Shown: positions 22,548 to 34,242, counted from the stretch's first letter. The stretch is 64,000 bases of DNA from Durusdinium trenchii (GCA_963970005.1 CAXAMN010000002.1:514963-578962); one strand, 5' to 3'. A program made the numbers and translations. Notes: generated by a model not told the origin, from the sequence alone.

Positions 22548-23378
22548 GGAGTGCAATCACCAGAGCCGCGAACCGAAGAACCGCAGAGCCAAAATGCTGC
22601 CAACAAAAAACATGGCTCACCCTTGCCATCACAAGTGGTACCCATATCAATGAATGTTACTGTTCTTCTCCACACTTTTGGAAAGGGGCCCTGAATGCAA
22701 TGACTGCTTACTGCTTCCTCAGATACCCTGGTCAGATCCCAGACCTCGCCTTCCCAAAGTGAAGAGGCTTCCCAAGAAAGGAAGACAAGCGCCTGCCAAC
22801 AATGATGAGCAGTTAACCATAGCCTAAAAAGCAAAAGCCCTTCAGTACGACAAAGGGACCAATGATCAATTTAGCTAGTCGTGTTCTCCTACATGTTGAT
22901 CTATGTGCTGGAAGGGTCCCGCCTGGATCTCTGTGAAGATGTTGAGGACGCCAACTAGTCGAGCCGGAGAGGCAGCTCTTGCGGCAGCGTGGCTGGGGAA
23001 TTGACAAAACAGCAAAAATATAAAATATACTAATTGTCAATCTAGTAATGTTTTGAAACAGATGACAACGCTATGAAGCCGAAGATTACTTGTCGTGAAA
23101 TCCATGACAATGTTCTCAGCATGACATCCACATCCTCATTCCATCACAACCCCCCCCCACCCCCCCACCCCATTTTAATCACACGACTAATCGATGACAC
23201 TGTTATGAAACCGATGACAATGATATGAAACCGAAGATTACTTGTCGTGAAATCGATGACAATGTTCTCAGCATCAACTTCAAAAATCACTTTAGTCACA
23301 CGTTCGGTTTTACACCCGCAGGCATATACATATATATATATATGCACCAGTCTTTTGGATGGTGACACATAAGTTGGA
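22548..23378. other. Spacer with repeated GATGACAATG segments
   Basis: Two similar segments, about 23046-23130 and 23191-23280, contain GAAGATTACTTGTCGTGAAA and GATGACAATGTTCTCAGCAT. A third, partial copy is at 21476-21535. A C-rich run is at about 23150 and a TATA run at about 23330-23345. Confidence 0.5.
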
Positions 23379-24035
23379 TTGAACATTGGACGCATAGGGC
23401 TGGTAAAGAGAAACATGCACATGCACTCCAGCGTCCGCTTCAGCATTATGGCCTCACAAGTCCCACAAGCCAGTGCTGCAAAGAGGCTAGACTTTGCAAC
23501 AAGAAAAGCTCCACAGACTCAAGCCGAAGCAAGGCCAGCGGGGTTCTTGCTGACATCCTCCGTGCATTGCAAGCTACTACAACAAAGGGTCGCCTCTGAT
23601 GAAACTTGTGTGGGATATAGTTTACAGCACCATGTCGCGTTTGGTGGGTCGCTATATTATGGAACAAAAATACATGAAAACGGCAGTAGAACACTGTTGG
23701 CAACTTCAACAGCCTCGCCTTTCAATTTTGTGCCAAGCTACGCCAAGACTGCATCATGTCCTAGCGTGAACGAGCTTTCCAAAAGGGGGTTCTTGAGGCA
23801 TGTAGGCATGTCGGCCCTTATGAGACTTGGGGGTGAAAGGAACACTACCCATCATCCATACACCTCCAGCTGCATTCATCTGATTCCTGATCGGTCATGT
23901 ATTGACAACTTTGAGGCTCAAACAGTGTCAAACAAAGGTGAATCCTTTGGACATCTTTGGATCAGACTTCCACAAGGAGTCAAGGAGCGGTTGCATAGTG
24001 TTGCGTTTGCTTTGTGTTCAAAAGCAAAATGCTGA
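23379..24035 (+). CDS. Open reading frame of 218 codons, unsupported
   Basis: The longest plus-strand frame in this part (includes MASQVPQASAAKRLDF and GYSLQHHVAFGGSLYY). No motif, no flanking splice evidence and no similar copy in the window. A second plus-strand ORF follows at 24068-24436. It may be a decayed transposon piece or chance. Confidence 0.25.
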   Translation: MNIGRIGLVKRNMHMHSSVRFSIMASQVPQASAAKRLDFATRKAPQTQAEARPAGFLLTSSVHCKLLQQRVASDETCVGYSLQHHVAFGGSLYYGTKIHENGSRTLLATSTASPFNFVPSYAKTASCPSVNELSKRGFLRHVGMSALMRLGGERNTTHHPYTSSCIHLIPDRSCIDNFEAQTVSNKGESFGHLWIRLPQGVKERLHSVAFALCSKAKC

Positions 24036-24436
24036 TGCCATCTGATGCCTAGTGTTTCAGAGCGCTCTTGGCCTCTTGTGAAGAACCATGTCCAATTGGC
24101 TGTTCAAGTATGCAAAAAAGGGCTTGTGAGGACTGGGAGAAATCCAGCACAGAATGCGGGAAGCGGCCAACAGGCAACACTATTGAAACTCATAGGCACA
24201 CATTTTCAGAACTCCTGGCTCCTGGCCTTGTCAACATCCTCCGAAAAGATTGGACAACATTCGACTACTATGTAGAAGTATACAGTATACATGTCTCGGG
24301 CCGGGAGTGCTTCAATTCCTTCGTGAAAAGCAATTCACCGTCTAATTGCAAAAGAAAGAAACAACTGGCAAGGTGCAGCCTGCCGTCTGACACAGTTGTT
24401 CAATTTCACGTTCGCTTTTCCCGTGAGTATGACTGA

Positions 24437-24778
24437 GACAAAATGTAAAAAACACAACACACGGCTAGGGAAAATGTCTACTCTTGCTAAAAGGTGTTCT
24501 CAGTTCGGATGGTTCTCTAGTCTGGAATTGCACAACAAAGTGTACATATATAGTAGGTACCAAAAGCAAGGACCCGCCGTGAATCTGTCTGGCGCTCTCA
24601 CACTCCTTGTTGTGGAAGGACATTGGGTGCGCAGCTCTCTCTCTCTCTCTCTTTTGGAACTGAGAAAGTCAAAGTGCTTCAAGTGTCCATGTTGTCGAGT
24701 GTTGAAGTACTCAGCAGCCTCAGCCAAATCCCCCAGTCGAAGTGGACAAGTTAAATACCGGCTGCCAGTCCGGCCGTG

Positions 24779-24810
<32 letters not shown>

Positions 24811-24990
24811 ACACATAGCATGATATATACAATTAAGACTAATGATGTAACTATGTATATATATATAATATAGTTATATGTACATACGGTCTATCCATGG
24901 AACGCTTTCTTGGGATCCAAGCTGGGAACTCCACATCCGACCCGGTCCCAGGGTCTAGTCCCAGGCCATTCAATTAATCGAAAAAACACT
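24437..24990. other. AT-rich spacer with TA microsatellites
   Basis: A short (TC)n run at about 24638-24652 and (TA)n runs at about 24781-24810 and 24855-24875. No gene recognised. Confidence 0.5.
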
Positions 24991-24993
24991 GAC

Positions 24994-25300
24994 CTGATTT
25001 GTCAAGTCAAGATGTCTGAGAATGAGTTGACTGAGTTGACCCTCGACAATGTTCACTTCTGCGAGCTTTGGTGATATGGACCGTGGGTTTTCGACGTGAG
25101 AGTACATACACAGCTCAGCTGCAGACCTCCTGGATACGGCAATGACCAGAATCAATGCTGCAAATAGGCAAATAGCATGTTAACCCCAAGAAGTGCTTAT
25201 CGTGGGCCGTATTGGACCGTGTATGGGATGTATCTGTCTGAACAAGCCCTTTTTCACATCGATCCACAATTTGCACTGCACGGTATGGGATTGTTAACAT
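24994..25300 (-). CDS. Isolated exon(s) of an unresolved gene
   Basis: Exon 25157-24994 is bounded by TTTGCAG before and a consensus AATCAG/GTCAGT donor after, and is open throughout (SAAELCMYSHVENPRSISPK, EGQLSQLILRHLDLTNQ). A further coding-like stretch upstream ends near 25190 at a possible GTTAAC donor, but its phase does not close. The next exon downstream was not found before the AT-rich region. Confidence 0.4.
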
Positions 25301-25534
25301 GTTTACACATATTTATATAGATACATCTCTCTCTATATATATACTATATTTAAGTTATCTTAAATCTATACACATTATAAACACGATTTCACAATACAGT
25401 AAACATTACAGTAAACGTGATTGGCTGATTGGTTGACTGATATGCGGCTATGCGATACCAATGAACATCAATGAACCAACAGTAGTGAGCCCAACCTCCC
25501 AATCAACAGGTTTCAACGAGCGGCCAGCATCAGG

Positions 25535-25723
25535 TCAAGCGCAGTCTGGGCCACCTTGATCAAAGCACAACCCGAGGTCACAGGACGAATTTCTGGTGCA
25601 AACAAAGTCCAGCACGCCGCAGTCTAAATTGAAATCCTGTGAAATGACATGAGCTGCTGTCTTACCTGATGTCACATGTGGATTCCCCAGGTGTTGTTCA
25701 TGTGCTTTCTTCTTGAACACCAC
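25535..25723 (-). CDS. Possible exon, Cys-containing C-terminus
   Basis: A minus-strand frame of about 60 codons, with KKKAHEQHLGNPHVTSG before a strong GTAAGA donor word and DFVCTRNSSCDLGLCFDQG before the stop. The putative intron between them would be only 29 bp, so the structure is uncertain. Confidence 0.3.
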   Translation of the reverse strand: MVFKKKAHEQHLGNPHVTSGKTAAHVISQDFNLDCGVLDFVCTRNSSCDLGLCFDQGGPDCA

Positions 25724-25760
25724 ACGAACCCGCGCCCACCTACCTCAAGGTACGTCATTG

Positions 25761-26127
25761 TCAAGGATTGAGTCTTTGGATGTCTTTGGTGTGGTCCAAA
25801 GCTTTGTCATTTGCCATGTCAAAGCCTACTGCAATGTCAAATCCATCTAAATCCTATTCCTCCAACTCCCAAGTGAGCTGCAAGGACAATCAACTCATGT
25901 TTCAGCTGCAAAAACAATCCACTGCATTGTACTTCCCCCTCACCGCATTCAAAATCATTGGCAACCTATGGCTGTCTCAAGTTCTACTTGTTCTTTGCCG
26001 CAATTCTTCAATGGCTGAGAGGCCACAGCGCTCATCTGGTACTCCCGCAGGATGGTGGTGATGACCCACTCTCCTGACAGCTGCACTTCATCTCCCGATG
26101 TTGCCGCTTCTCTTCACACGCCGATTC
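25761..26127 (-). CDS. Two-exon 3' end of an unrecognised gene
   Basis: Exon about 26127-25966 (SGDEVQLSGEWVITTILREY, CGKEQVELETAI) ends ATAG before GTTGCC. Exon 25846-25761 begins after GATTTAG and reads GFDIAVGFDMANDKALDHTK before a TGA stop. Phase 1 closes exactly. Upstream exons are expected near 26.2-26.4 kb (a CCACCAG/GTGGAAG donor is visible) but were not joined. Not recognised. Confidence 0.55.
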
Positions 26128-27940
26128 TGGCTCAAAAGGCTGGTGGCTAACCTCTTTGGCTGGCTAAACAACGACCTCGACTGTATAGGTCTCCTAGACT
26201 TTCAGATCTTTCAGGTAACCTAAGCAGTTGAGATGAATTTGGCCATGTTTGATCAAACCTTCCACCTGGTGGTTGCATCGGATGTCGTCCCCACAGATCC
26301 AAGTGGCCAAGAGAAACGAGGACCATGAGGTCCATGCGCGCTCGCAGGTGATTTAAGTCCAGAAGTGACAAAATGCTGGTGTAGTTCCACAAGGCAAAAT
26401 ACACCAAGACCTCGCCACAGCCACAGAGTGTGCTCCACACTCAAAACTGAGTCAAAAATCAAGAAAGTGTTTGGCTTCAGGCTTCACGCAGAACAAAATG
26501 GCACAGCCACTCAAGAGAGTAGCTTGTGTCGTGGAAGTGACAGAATGAAAAGAGCAGCCACAACAGTCTGACACAACGATATGATTTGGAAGACCAGCGG
26601 CCACAACGACAGCCATGAACACATATTTCCTGGGCGGGCCACTCTAGAAATCAGGGTCAGGAACATATTCACACGCTTGAGTTCAAGCTGAGCATGAAAA
26701 GATTCAGCCCTTATGGAGCTTTATGGCATCTGCTTTAGTCGAGGTCCGGGTGGGTCAACACATTTGACACACTGGCTAGAACCCAAAACCAGTTGCCGGG
26801 GAACGGACTTGAGACAAATCCTCAGTTGGGACGTACACCTTGGCATCATTTGGCATCTTTACAAACAGGTATGAAAGGATCCGCGAGGTGGGCAGGGCAT
26901 GGCAGGGCCAGGCACCTGGATCGTTGAACCTGAGTGTACGACACGTACAGTCGCGTACAGTGAGACATCCAAGGCAAGCGGAGGAAAACCTTTCTTCGCC
27001 CCAAGTTCTCTTCCCAGTCACGAGTCGAGACGGGTACTGTAGATCGATTGATCTACAGGCTTCGACCCAGAAAACAAGCAACCAAAGATTCGACCCATCG
27101 GATTCCGCCGGAAGGCTGCACCAAATTTGGTGGATCCTTGTATCAAAGAAGAACGTGAAAAGAGCACTGAGAAGTTTCCATCTTTGGGTCTGCAAAAAAC
27201 CATCCCTCTGGAACCCAGCTTCGTGAGCCCTGGCACCAGCCTTGGACGGAAACAGGCGGCACAGGCTGGATGACCGGCTGCAAACTAGTGCTGGAGTTGG
27301 GGTTCCTTTTTTGAAGTTTCCTTGATGAACTCGGGTCTCAAGCTTCCTACCAAAAACACAACAAGTGCAATGCAACCTCACTGTGCATCTCACGTTAACG
27401 GTTATGAGTCATGTCTGTCTGACTAATGTTCACCCTGTAAAATTATGAGAGTCACATGGAGTCTGCACACATCCATTTTCAATCACAACACCAACATCCA
27501 CTTGCTCCGCTTGTGCACTCCACTTATCTATGCTATGCATCACTGATAAGTGTCTCACCCCGTGAGAACCTTACAATGGCCCGGAAATCCGGCAGATTTT
27601 CAGCGGTGCCTCAATAGCTTGGTTCGGCTTGGTTGAACTAAAGGTACTTGCTGACAATTATTGAATGGCAACCTGTAAGTTGTGAGGAGCATAGCATATT
27701 GTAGTAAGCCAGGTGACAGTAGGATCAGCAATCTCAAAAGGTTTCCGCATGCCATAACCACCTCGGGCACAAAGCCAAATCTCCTTGATTTTCGCTCTTG
27801 ATGTCTGTATGAACATCGGTCTATGTGTCCAAATACATAAATTGACTAGATGCTGTATCACGGCAAATAAACAAACACAAACACTGATAGACAAGTGCTC
27901 AAGAATCTCAAGTCACGAGGACTCACATTGTTGCAATAGT
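26128..27940. other. Stretch with weak ORFs only
   Basis: A 205-codon minus-strand frame at 27393-26776 and an overlapping plus-strand frame at 26840-27226 are both open. Neither has motifs, and the mirrored openness suggests a repeat or chance. No gene is called. Confidence 0.35.
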
Positions 27941-27944
27941 AGTA

Positions 27945-28035
27945 ACAAGTGCCTTACTAGTAGTAACAAGAAGCTATTAGAAACAAGTGCCACGCTAGTA
28001 GTAACAAGTGCCACGCTAGTAGTAACAAGTAAGCA
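27945..28035. repeat. Minisatellite, AGTAGTAACAAGTGCC type
   Basis: About four units of AGTAGTAACAAGTGCCACGCT-like sequence. The same family recurs at 29519-29690. Confidence 0.85.
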
Positions 28036-28403
28036 GCTGCCGGATGGGATGCGGAGACATGGCCCAAAAATGCTGCCAAAGCTCAGCATGAGATCGCGCA
28101 CGCGGTTCAAAGAATGAAGCTTGTGCAAGGACAACCTTGGTTTCATACCAAACAACAACCACAACGGTTGAATGACAAAACATGTCCTAACTTCCTCACT
28201 ATTACTTGATATAATCAAGTTCCGCATGCAGGATGAACAACACATGTCACACCTTTGCATTGAACTTTGCCAGCCTCAGCCAAGCTACCAATTGAGCCCC
28301 AGCACTGAGCATCATGCCGTTCTGAAACCTCACAAAAGTCGCATCAAACTGACAATAACGCATAGCTTATGATAGATAGACTAGCAGGTCGATAGCTCAT
28401 GCA

Positions 28404-28757
28404 TCACATGTCAATCCACTTGCAAACGATCAAAACTACGTTCTCAGAAAGGTGTGTCTGTGCGCTGAAGCAAACTCGAAAGCTTGCTGGCCTGTTGACA
28501 TACTTCTCATTCTCATGCCACGATGCAATGCAAGGTGGATGAGCATCAGTCTTCATCTCGGCCCAAAACTTGTTTGGGTGCTGTCGTTTTTTAATTTTTT
28601 GGACTTGTCCTTTGCCATTGGTTATCTTCCACAGAGTATCTTCAAGTAAGTCCTCTTGAGGCGCTACCATGTGCAATGCAAGTATAAATTTCTGTTGTCC
28701 AAGGTCCTGGCTCCAGAAGACATCAACATAGTGCCAGTGGTGACCAAAAAACAGCAA
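28404..28757 (-). CDS. Coding-like ORF, function unknown
   Basis: An open frame of 117 codons containing VAPQEDLLEDTLWKITNGKG, QHPNKFWAEMKTDAHPPCIA and SFRVCFSAQTHLSENVVL. Composition looks protein-like, and further coding-like sequence lies upstream to about 28810 (SWDEVVNVWQVDDF) in another frame, suggesting an intron. It may be part of a transposon-derived family. The strand agrees with neighbouring genes. Confidence 0.35.
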   Translation of the reverse strand: MLFFGHHWHYVDVFWSQDLGQQKFILALHMVAPQEDLLEDTLWKITNGKGQVQKIKKRQHPNKFWAEMKTDAHPPCIASWHENEKYVNRPASFRVCFSAQTHLSENVVLIVCKWIDM

Positions 28758-28819
28758 ATCAGCAGTACAAAGTCATCCACCTGCCACACATTGACGACCT
28801 CGTCCCAAGAGCGCTTCAA

Positions 28820-29518
28820 GTGGTCCAAACATGTTCAGCCAATGTTCAAAGCGAACAATACTCTGAGATGTGGACGTATGAGACAAAATGGACCGACTGC
28901 ATCATCACCACCCACAGGACCACACATAAGCCGTAGTTGGTGAACTTAGTGACCAAGAATTATCAAGTCACAAAGATTAGGTGAAAACAATCGTTCGATG
29001 GACGCGAGGCTAGCCTGACCACCATATTGTGTTCAGTTGGTCGTGCTTCTCTTGAGCCCTCACTGTCTACAGCCTTCAGGATATGTTTCTTTTTTAAGTA
29101 CAGTATTATGAAACGCTGGCTCACGGAGAAGGAATGAACCGTGCAACTCTTGCTCAGTACTTATCTGATTGCATCCAGGAAGCAGTTTGACCACCAACCT
29201 CGAAGGTGTGGCTCAGATTGGATAGCATGGCCACCATGATGAGATCATTAAACCTCGCGTGGGCTTCTCCAGTGTGGAGACATTGAAACATCGGCTGAAG
29301 TGAAGCACCATGTGTTTTTTCGTGCCAAGGAGCAGCTCAATCCAATGCCTAGGAAGATGATGGACTTGGGCCATTGACGTGTTCAGCAACAATATCTGAA
29401 CATGTCATTTGGTGAGGCTTCATGATGGTCCAAAGTCGTCATATGGAAAGCTTTCCGCATGAACAACACTATGCCCGGTACAAGCGCCCCTCTTTCAACA
29501 TCTTTCAACATCACAGAG
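28820..29518. other. Spacer without a recognised gene
   Basis: Nothing convincing was seen on either strand. Confidence 0.4.
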
Positions 29519-29690
29519 GCTGCTAGTAACAAGTGCCACGATAGTAGTAACAATTGCCTTACTAGTAGTAACAAGTGCCTTACTAGTAGTAACAAGTGCC
29601 TNNNNNNNNNNGTGCCTTACTAGTAGTAACAAGTGCCTTACTAGTAGTAACAAGTGCCACGCTAGTAGTAACAAGTGCCACGCTCTTAGG
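29519..29690. repeat. Minisatellite, TACTAGTAGTAACAAGTGCC type, with gap
   Basis: About seven units of a 24-bp family (CTTACTAGTAGTAACAAGTG and CACGCTAGTAGTAACAAGTG variants). Ten N at 29602-29611 interrupt it, so copy number is unknown. Confidence 0.9.
29602..29611. other. Assembly gap (10 N)
   Basis: Ten undetermined bases inside the minisatellite, again placed in a tandem repeat. Confidence 0.95.
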
Positions 29691-30508
29691 TTGGAGGCTG
29701 GTTTGTTTGCCGCAACGAGGTCGACCGGTCCTAGAGGTCCCGATCGGACCAGGAATTGAACGGGGATCCGGGGCGCATTGTAGGTGTTCCCGATGGTTTG
29801 CCGGTCAAACCGCCCCAAAAGACACGACGTACTTTCTTGGCCTTGTAGAGGAAAAGAGTTTCTATGACTATGACCGTGAAAGGCACTCGAAAGGAACTGG
29901 CAACAGAGTCACACCCAAAGTGTTGATGTCTCCCACATGTCTCTGCTGAAGTCAGATCCCTTCAGAGCAGCCCCTCACTCACTCAGCGCAGCCCTGCGAA
30001 CGCAGGCACTCGTGCATCTCCCCATGCTCCTGCGAATGACTCGTCGAGATTATTCCACCCGTTGGCTCAAGGTCCTGGCCTTTCCAAGAAATGAAGACCC
30101 ACACAAATAGTCTCGACACCAATTCCGATCAATAACAAAAAAATACAAAGAACCCAGTTTTTACCCAGTCGCGTGCCTCCTTGTGGCCCACAAACAATTT
30201 CTTCAAGCCCCAGTCGCAAAGGGTTCAGTCCTCCGGATGGTCGGGGTTGTGACGCAAGCGTGGTTGTCTCCAAAGATGATGCAAAGGGTATGCAGCCTCG
30301 GTCACTGGGAGCTCCTTACTTTGCTCATTCCCGTGTTGCTTCAAAACACACATTCACAGTGGTTCACAAACAAATGTGAGCATCAGAGTATTATTATGTA
30401 AATCCCCCTCAAGACTCATCTCTTCAACGGAGGGATCCCCAAAGACTAAATCTACAAGTCTGACTGAATCGGCAAGCTGTCAAAGGCATGAGCCAACAAT
30501 GAGCCAGC
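29691..30508. other. Spacer without a recognised gene
   Basis: Mirrored short ORFs at 30067-30400. No splice or motif support. Confidence 0.35.
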
Positions 30509-30727
30509 ATGAGCAAAGGGTTTTTGGAAGTGAATGATTTAGGATTAGGGTGTGCGAAGGGAGGGGAAGACACATTTGGCAACAGGGCGATAAGATCAGG
30601 CATCGGTGAAAATGCAGGAGCGAACAAAGGCAACATATTTCAGGAGACAAATGGACCATCAAACTATATAGTTGAAGGGGTTGCAATGCACAAATTGGCT
30701 AAACACGTTTCATTGAATGGCGATTAG
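30509..30727 (+). CDS. 72-codon ORF, weakly supported
   Basis: A plus-strand frame starting MSKGFLEVNDLGLGCAKGGE, ending SLNGD. Composition is plausible, but the opposite strand just downstream also carries an exon candidate and neighbours are on the minus strand. No motif. Confidence 0.25.
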   Translation: MSKGFLEVNDLGLGCAKGGEDTFGNRAIRSGIGENAGANKGNIFQETNGPSNYIVEGVAMHKLAKHVSLNGD

Positions 30728-30766
30728 TATCGATGGGAGGGAACCTGACCAAACTAATGGGCGTGG

Positions 30767-30970
30767 TCATGAATCCTGTGCTGTCATCAGGAATGATGAT
30801 GATAATGAAGGAAGCGCTTGCATCCAAAAAGCAGTGGTATGGAAGCGCTCCGAGTCTGCCAACTTCTGCCTCGTTGCCCATTCTTTCTTGGTCTCGATCA
30901 CCTTGATAGAAACATACGGTGGCATGCTGCATGGGACCACTTCTGTTTGGGGCTTACAGTAATTAATGAA
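30767..30970 (-). CDS. Exon of an unresolved gene
   Basis: A minus-strand frame of about 65 codons from an AG near 30965 to a stop at 30767 (PPYVSIKVIETKKEWATRQK, LADSERFHTTAFWMQ). It lacks an ATG and so is probably internal or 3'-terminal. Possible donor GCGCTT after WMQ. Confidence 0.4.
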   Translation of the reverse strand, partial: FINYCKPQTEVVPCSMPPYVSIKVIETKKEWATRQKLADSERFHTTAFWMQALPSLSSSFLMTAQDS

Positions 30971-30979
30971 GAAGGAGCA

Positions 30980-31660
30980 GGTGCCTGAATAGCTTCACAA
31001 TAATACCTACATCCAAGCATACCTGTTTCAAATGCTGTGCGTGATATGTCCTAATCGTGAACCACAGACCCTACGGGATAGAACAAGATTTGCTCATATC
31101 ATACAGATATCTACAGTAAATGAGTAAATGCTAGAATGTCCACTCAAGTGAAGCAAGCAAGTCATAGTCCTTTTGCACCATGAGCATCCAAGAGATGCAG
31201 ACGCTGTGTCGCCGCACACAACGCTCTGTTACTTCGCAAATAGTGGTAGTACAGGGTACACTCCGACCGACTCGCATGGAAGTGGAAAACAAACAATCAA
31301 ACAAGCAGTCACAAAACAATACAACACAAACTAAACACAAACACACAAACAAAAAAACGATCAAACAAACAAGCAAGCAAGCAAGCAAACAACAAGGTAC
31401 AAACAGAAACTGCAGCCCCGTCAACACGCATCTTCTTGCTTTGTCTCCATCCCCTCCTAGAAACAATAACTGCAGCCTGCAGTTGTTTTTTTGCCCCCAC
31501 CCTCCAAAACGACAAGCCAGTACCGGTACTGGTACTGGTAGTGATAGTAGCCGTAGCAGTAGCGGTAGCAGTAGGAGTAGGAGTGGGAGGAGTAGTAGTA
31601 GTAGTAGTAGTAGTAGCAGTAGTAGTAGTAGTAGTGGTATGTAGTCTGGCAGAACTAGTG
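30980..31660. other. Spacer rich in simple repeats
   Basis: Runs of AAAC/CAAA type at about 31305-31395 and a (GTA)n-like run at about 31520-31635. Long frames here on both strands are translations of the repeats (poly-Ser, poly-Leu, poly-Val) and not genes. Confidence 0.7.
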
Positions 31661-31680
31661 GGATGAGTAGTGCCACTATG

Positions 31681-32298
31681 TCATAACTTCCTACTACCAC
31701 AACGACTACTACTTCCGGAGGATGCCCTCGGGGCCTTCACCGCCGAGCTTAAGGCTTGCTCTGCCATCTCGGACAAGGCGTGCTGGACGAAGGACCGCCG
31801 GTGGGGGCTGACACTGGAGGCCTGGCTGCTACCTGAACCGAGTGACGGGTGATGGGGCTTTGAGCTCAAAACACAGAGTTCAAAGAAAGGAACAACATGG
31901 AACAACCTAAAAGGACCTATATAAAACATTCTAAAGTCTAAAGCCCTTGCTTGACACCGAATATGTGGATCTTTCGACAATATCAGCAAGAACACCTGGA
32001 GGCACACTTGCAAATTCCTTTGGGACGTTTCAATTCGGGCAGTGGCGTCAACATGAACGGAACCCCTTCCTCAGTACATAGAATCTGAAAAAGTGAGTTT
32101 AGATAGGTTTGGTTTGCTTCATGACATAAATTATGTTGCCCCTGGCCATTGGGATTTTGGCCCAGTGACTTGGTCCGCCAAACGAACACTTTTCAAGTGA
32201 ACTGCCAGCATGCTCAGCTGAACCTCCATATACCTCCCCTCAAATACAGTGAAGTTGGTCCTGTGATGAATCAAGGTCGCTGGGCAAAAGCTCGTCAT
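31681..32298 (-). CDS. Three-exon gene, function unknown (about 132-137 residues)
   Basis: Exon 1 runs 32298-32140, ATG start (MTSFCPATLIHHRTNFTVFE), 53 codons, then a 55-bp intron with a GC donor. Exon 2 runs 32084-31996 (ILCTEEGVPFMLTPLPELKR), 29 codons plus 2 bases, with CCTCCAG/GTGTTC donor. Exon 3 begins at 31825 after GTAGCAG or shortly after, reads SFVQHALSEMAEQALSSAVK and stops at 31681. Phases 0 and 2 both close. The last residues (SSGSSSRCGSRKL) are encoded at the edge of the (GTA)n repeat, so the C-terminus may be length-variable. Not recognised. Confidence 0.65.
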
Positions 32299-33798
32299 AC
32301 TTCAACGGACAAAATGAGGATCAGCAAAAGCCTACAAAGCCCACAAAATGAGGCTAAGAGTACCTACGAGTCCCAATTGTTCGGCCTCCCAAGTGTAACC
32401 GGGCGCTGTGCCAAATGTTACGGATGTTAATCTCGAGCAGTCGCCACACAAACGCAAATTGAGACACACCCCCCCCGAACGAGGATTATTGAAGCGTTGA
32501 CCCCAACAATTAACAAGGTGTTGTCGGCTTATTGAGATCTATCTCCCAGACAGTCCATTTGACGCGGTGGCGTCCACTGGCCTTCCACTGGCCTTCCACT
32601 CCGCTCTTTCCTACTGGCCGCGGGCGGCACAAAGTCACCCAAGTCGGATGACTGGACTAAGTCACCTGACCGACTCGTGAGTCCTTTCAATTCTTGCTCC
32701 CCCAAAAGGTTCTCCAGGCACATGTTGTCAGTGTCTTCCCTCCTCAAGATTGGTGAAAGGGTGAACAGGTGACAACATATCGTCATTCAACTCAGTTGCA
32801 ATGCTGGCATCCATTGGATGAATCCTCCATTTATTCATCTGTATGACATTGTATGACTGTATTGCAGTATTTCAAATATTTTTTTTCCTGTGAGACACCC
32901 CAGGCCCACACACGCGAGCCCAAGTGACGGATTTCTTCCACCAACCAGGTCCAAGAGACGGATTCGTCCAATCTCCAAGGATGCTCGACCCGATCTTCCC
33001 GGGCTCCGGCCATCTTCCGGATCCATCGACCAGCTGGTCAGGAGATAAGCGCTGACAAGGATTTAGGTGTTCTCCAACACAAGGCCATAGCAAGATCTAA
33101 GAAATCACAGTTAAGATGTCAAGCAGCTCCAAATATCAGTTTGTATGCTTTGTTTGCTCTTTGCTTTCTCTAGTTCTGGGACAGGTCACTGAAGTATATC
33201 ATACATCTATATTCATGGGTTAATCACAAGAGTTCAGAAATGATAGGGCTTGAAACTCTCCACTTGGATTTTTCAGGCTGCGAGCCAGTTGGCAACGATG
33301 CTAGGCAGCTTGGCAACGATGCTAGGCCGCTCGTTTTTGGTCGGTGCCAGTTGGGAAGCAGTTTGGATCAGCAGTTGCACGGACCTTGCTCGACCTTCAG
33401 AACCCAAGCAGCTCACATGGAACTCAAAGAAGGGTCCTGAAGGAGTGCCCCAAGGTTCAAGGTTTCTTAGTGATCTGGACCTTTGACCACACTGAATCTG
33501 GTCCATCTGGTCCCCAAATAACCGACCCCAACAGAGCCGGCTTTGGTCGCCAACAAAGCTCCGCCTGAGGCCAAGCCGAGAAGTTCTGAAAAGGTGCACA
33601 CACCTGAGGCGCTCGAGAAAAGGTGCCATAGTAGCAAGTCATCCATGAAACCATCGCAGTCGAAAGGGCCCAGGATGAATAATCCTGAAACTGGTTCTGC
33701 AGGCGTGGCAAATGGATGACTTCCTTATATAGATGTAGCAACAGTGGTGTTCCAGGGGCCAACGGCCTTTCGGGATTCTTCAGGTAGCCGTTCCAGAG
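32299..33798. other. Stretch with weak ORFs
   Basis: A minus-strand frame of 85 codons at 32786-32529 (CLENLLGEQELKGLTSRSGD) is coding-like but unjoined. Around 33290-33335 a short direct duplication reads TTGGCAACGATGCTAGG twice. Mirrored ORFs at 33.3-33.8 kb are not supported. Confidence 0.35.
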
Positions 33799-34242
33799 GT
33801 GGAAGCTTCCAGTAGACAGACTCAGAGTGACTCATCAAATCCAGCTAGTGCCGCTGCGGAAACTTCCTTTCCACTTCCCCCGAGTCAATTGAAACAGCTC
33901 CGGATCTGCTGTTCAGTTCCGTTCAGCTCTGGCACAGCTCCGTCTACTCAGTTTGCTGGACTTTTCCGTACATGGCCTGTCCCTCAAAGTGACAAAGTTT
34001 CTCAGACGCCTCAAATGAATTCAAAGGAATTGACTGAAAACGAAAAAGCACACACACACACATGTGCCGGTCATTCACTGGGTCGTTCTTTCTTTGTGAT
34101 CCCAAGATGCACAGAAAGCACGACGTCGAAAATCAGCAAGAAAAAACCCGAGAGCAAGGAGACGATACCTGTCATTGAGGGGCTCGTTCATGTTCACATG
34201 TTGGAGACCACAGCTGCAGCGGTGTCATATCACCCAGCCTAA
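33799..34242 (+). CDS. 147-codon ORF, uncertain
   Basis: A plus-strand open frame (MEASSRQTQSDSSNPASAAA; SGTAPSTQFAGLFRTWPV). Ser/Thr/Pro-rich with no motif. Neighbouring supported genes are on the minus strand, so this is a weak call. Confidence 0.3.
   Translation: MEASSRQTQSDSSNPASAAAETSFPLPPSQLKQLRICCSVPFSSGTAPSTQFAGLFRTWPVPQSDKVSQTPQMNSKELTENEKAHTHTCAGHSLGRSFFVIPRCTESTTSKISKKKPESKETIPVIEGLVHVHMLETTAAAVSYHPA

Noticed and set aside
26776..27393. 205-codon minus-strand ORF
   Set aside because: The opposite strand is open too. No start context, motif or splice evidence.
31131..31666. Long ORFs on both strands rich in Ser, Leu or Val
   Set aside because: They are translations of (GTA)n and AAAC-type simple repeats.
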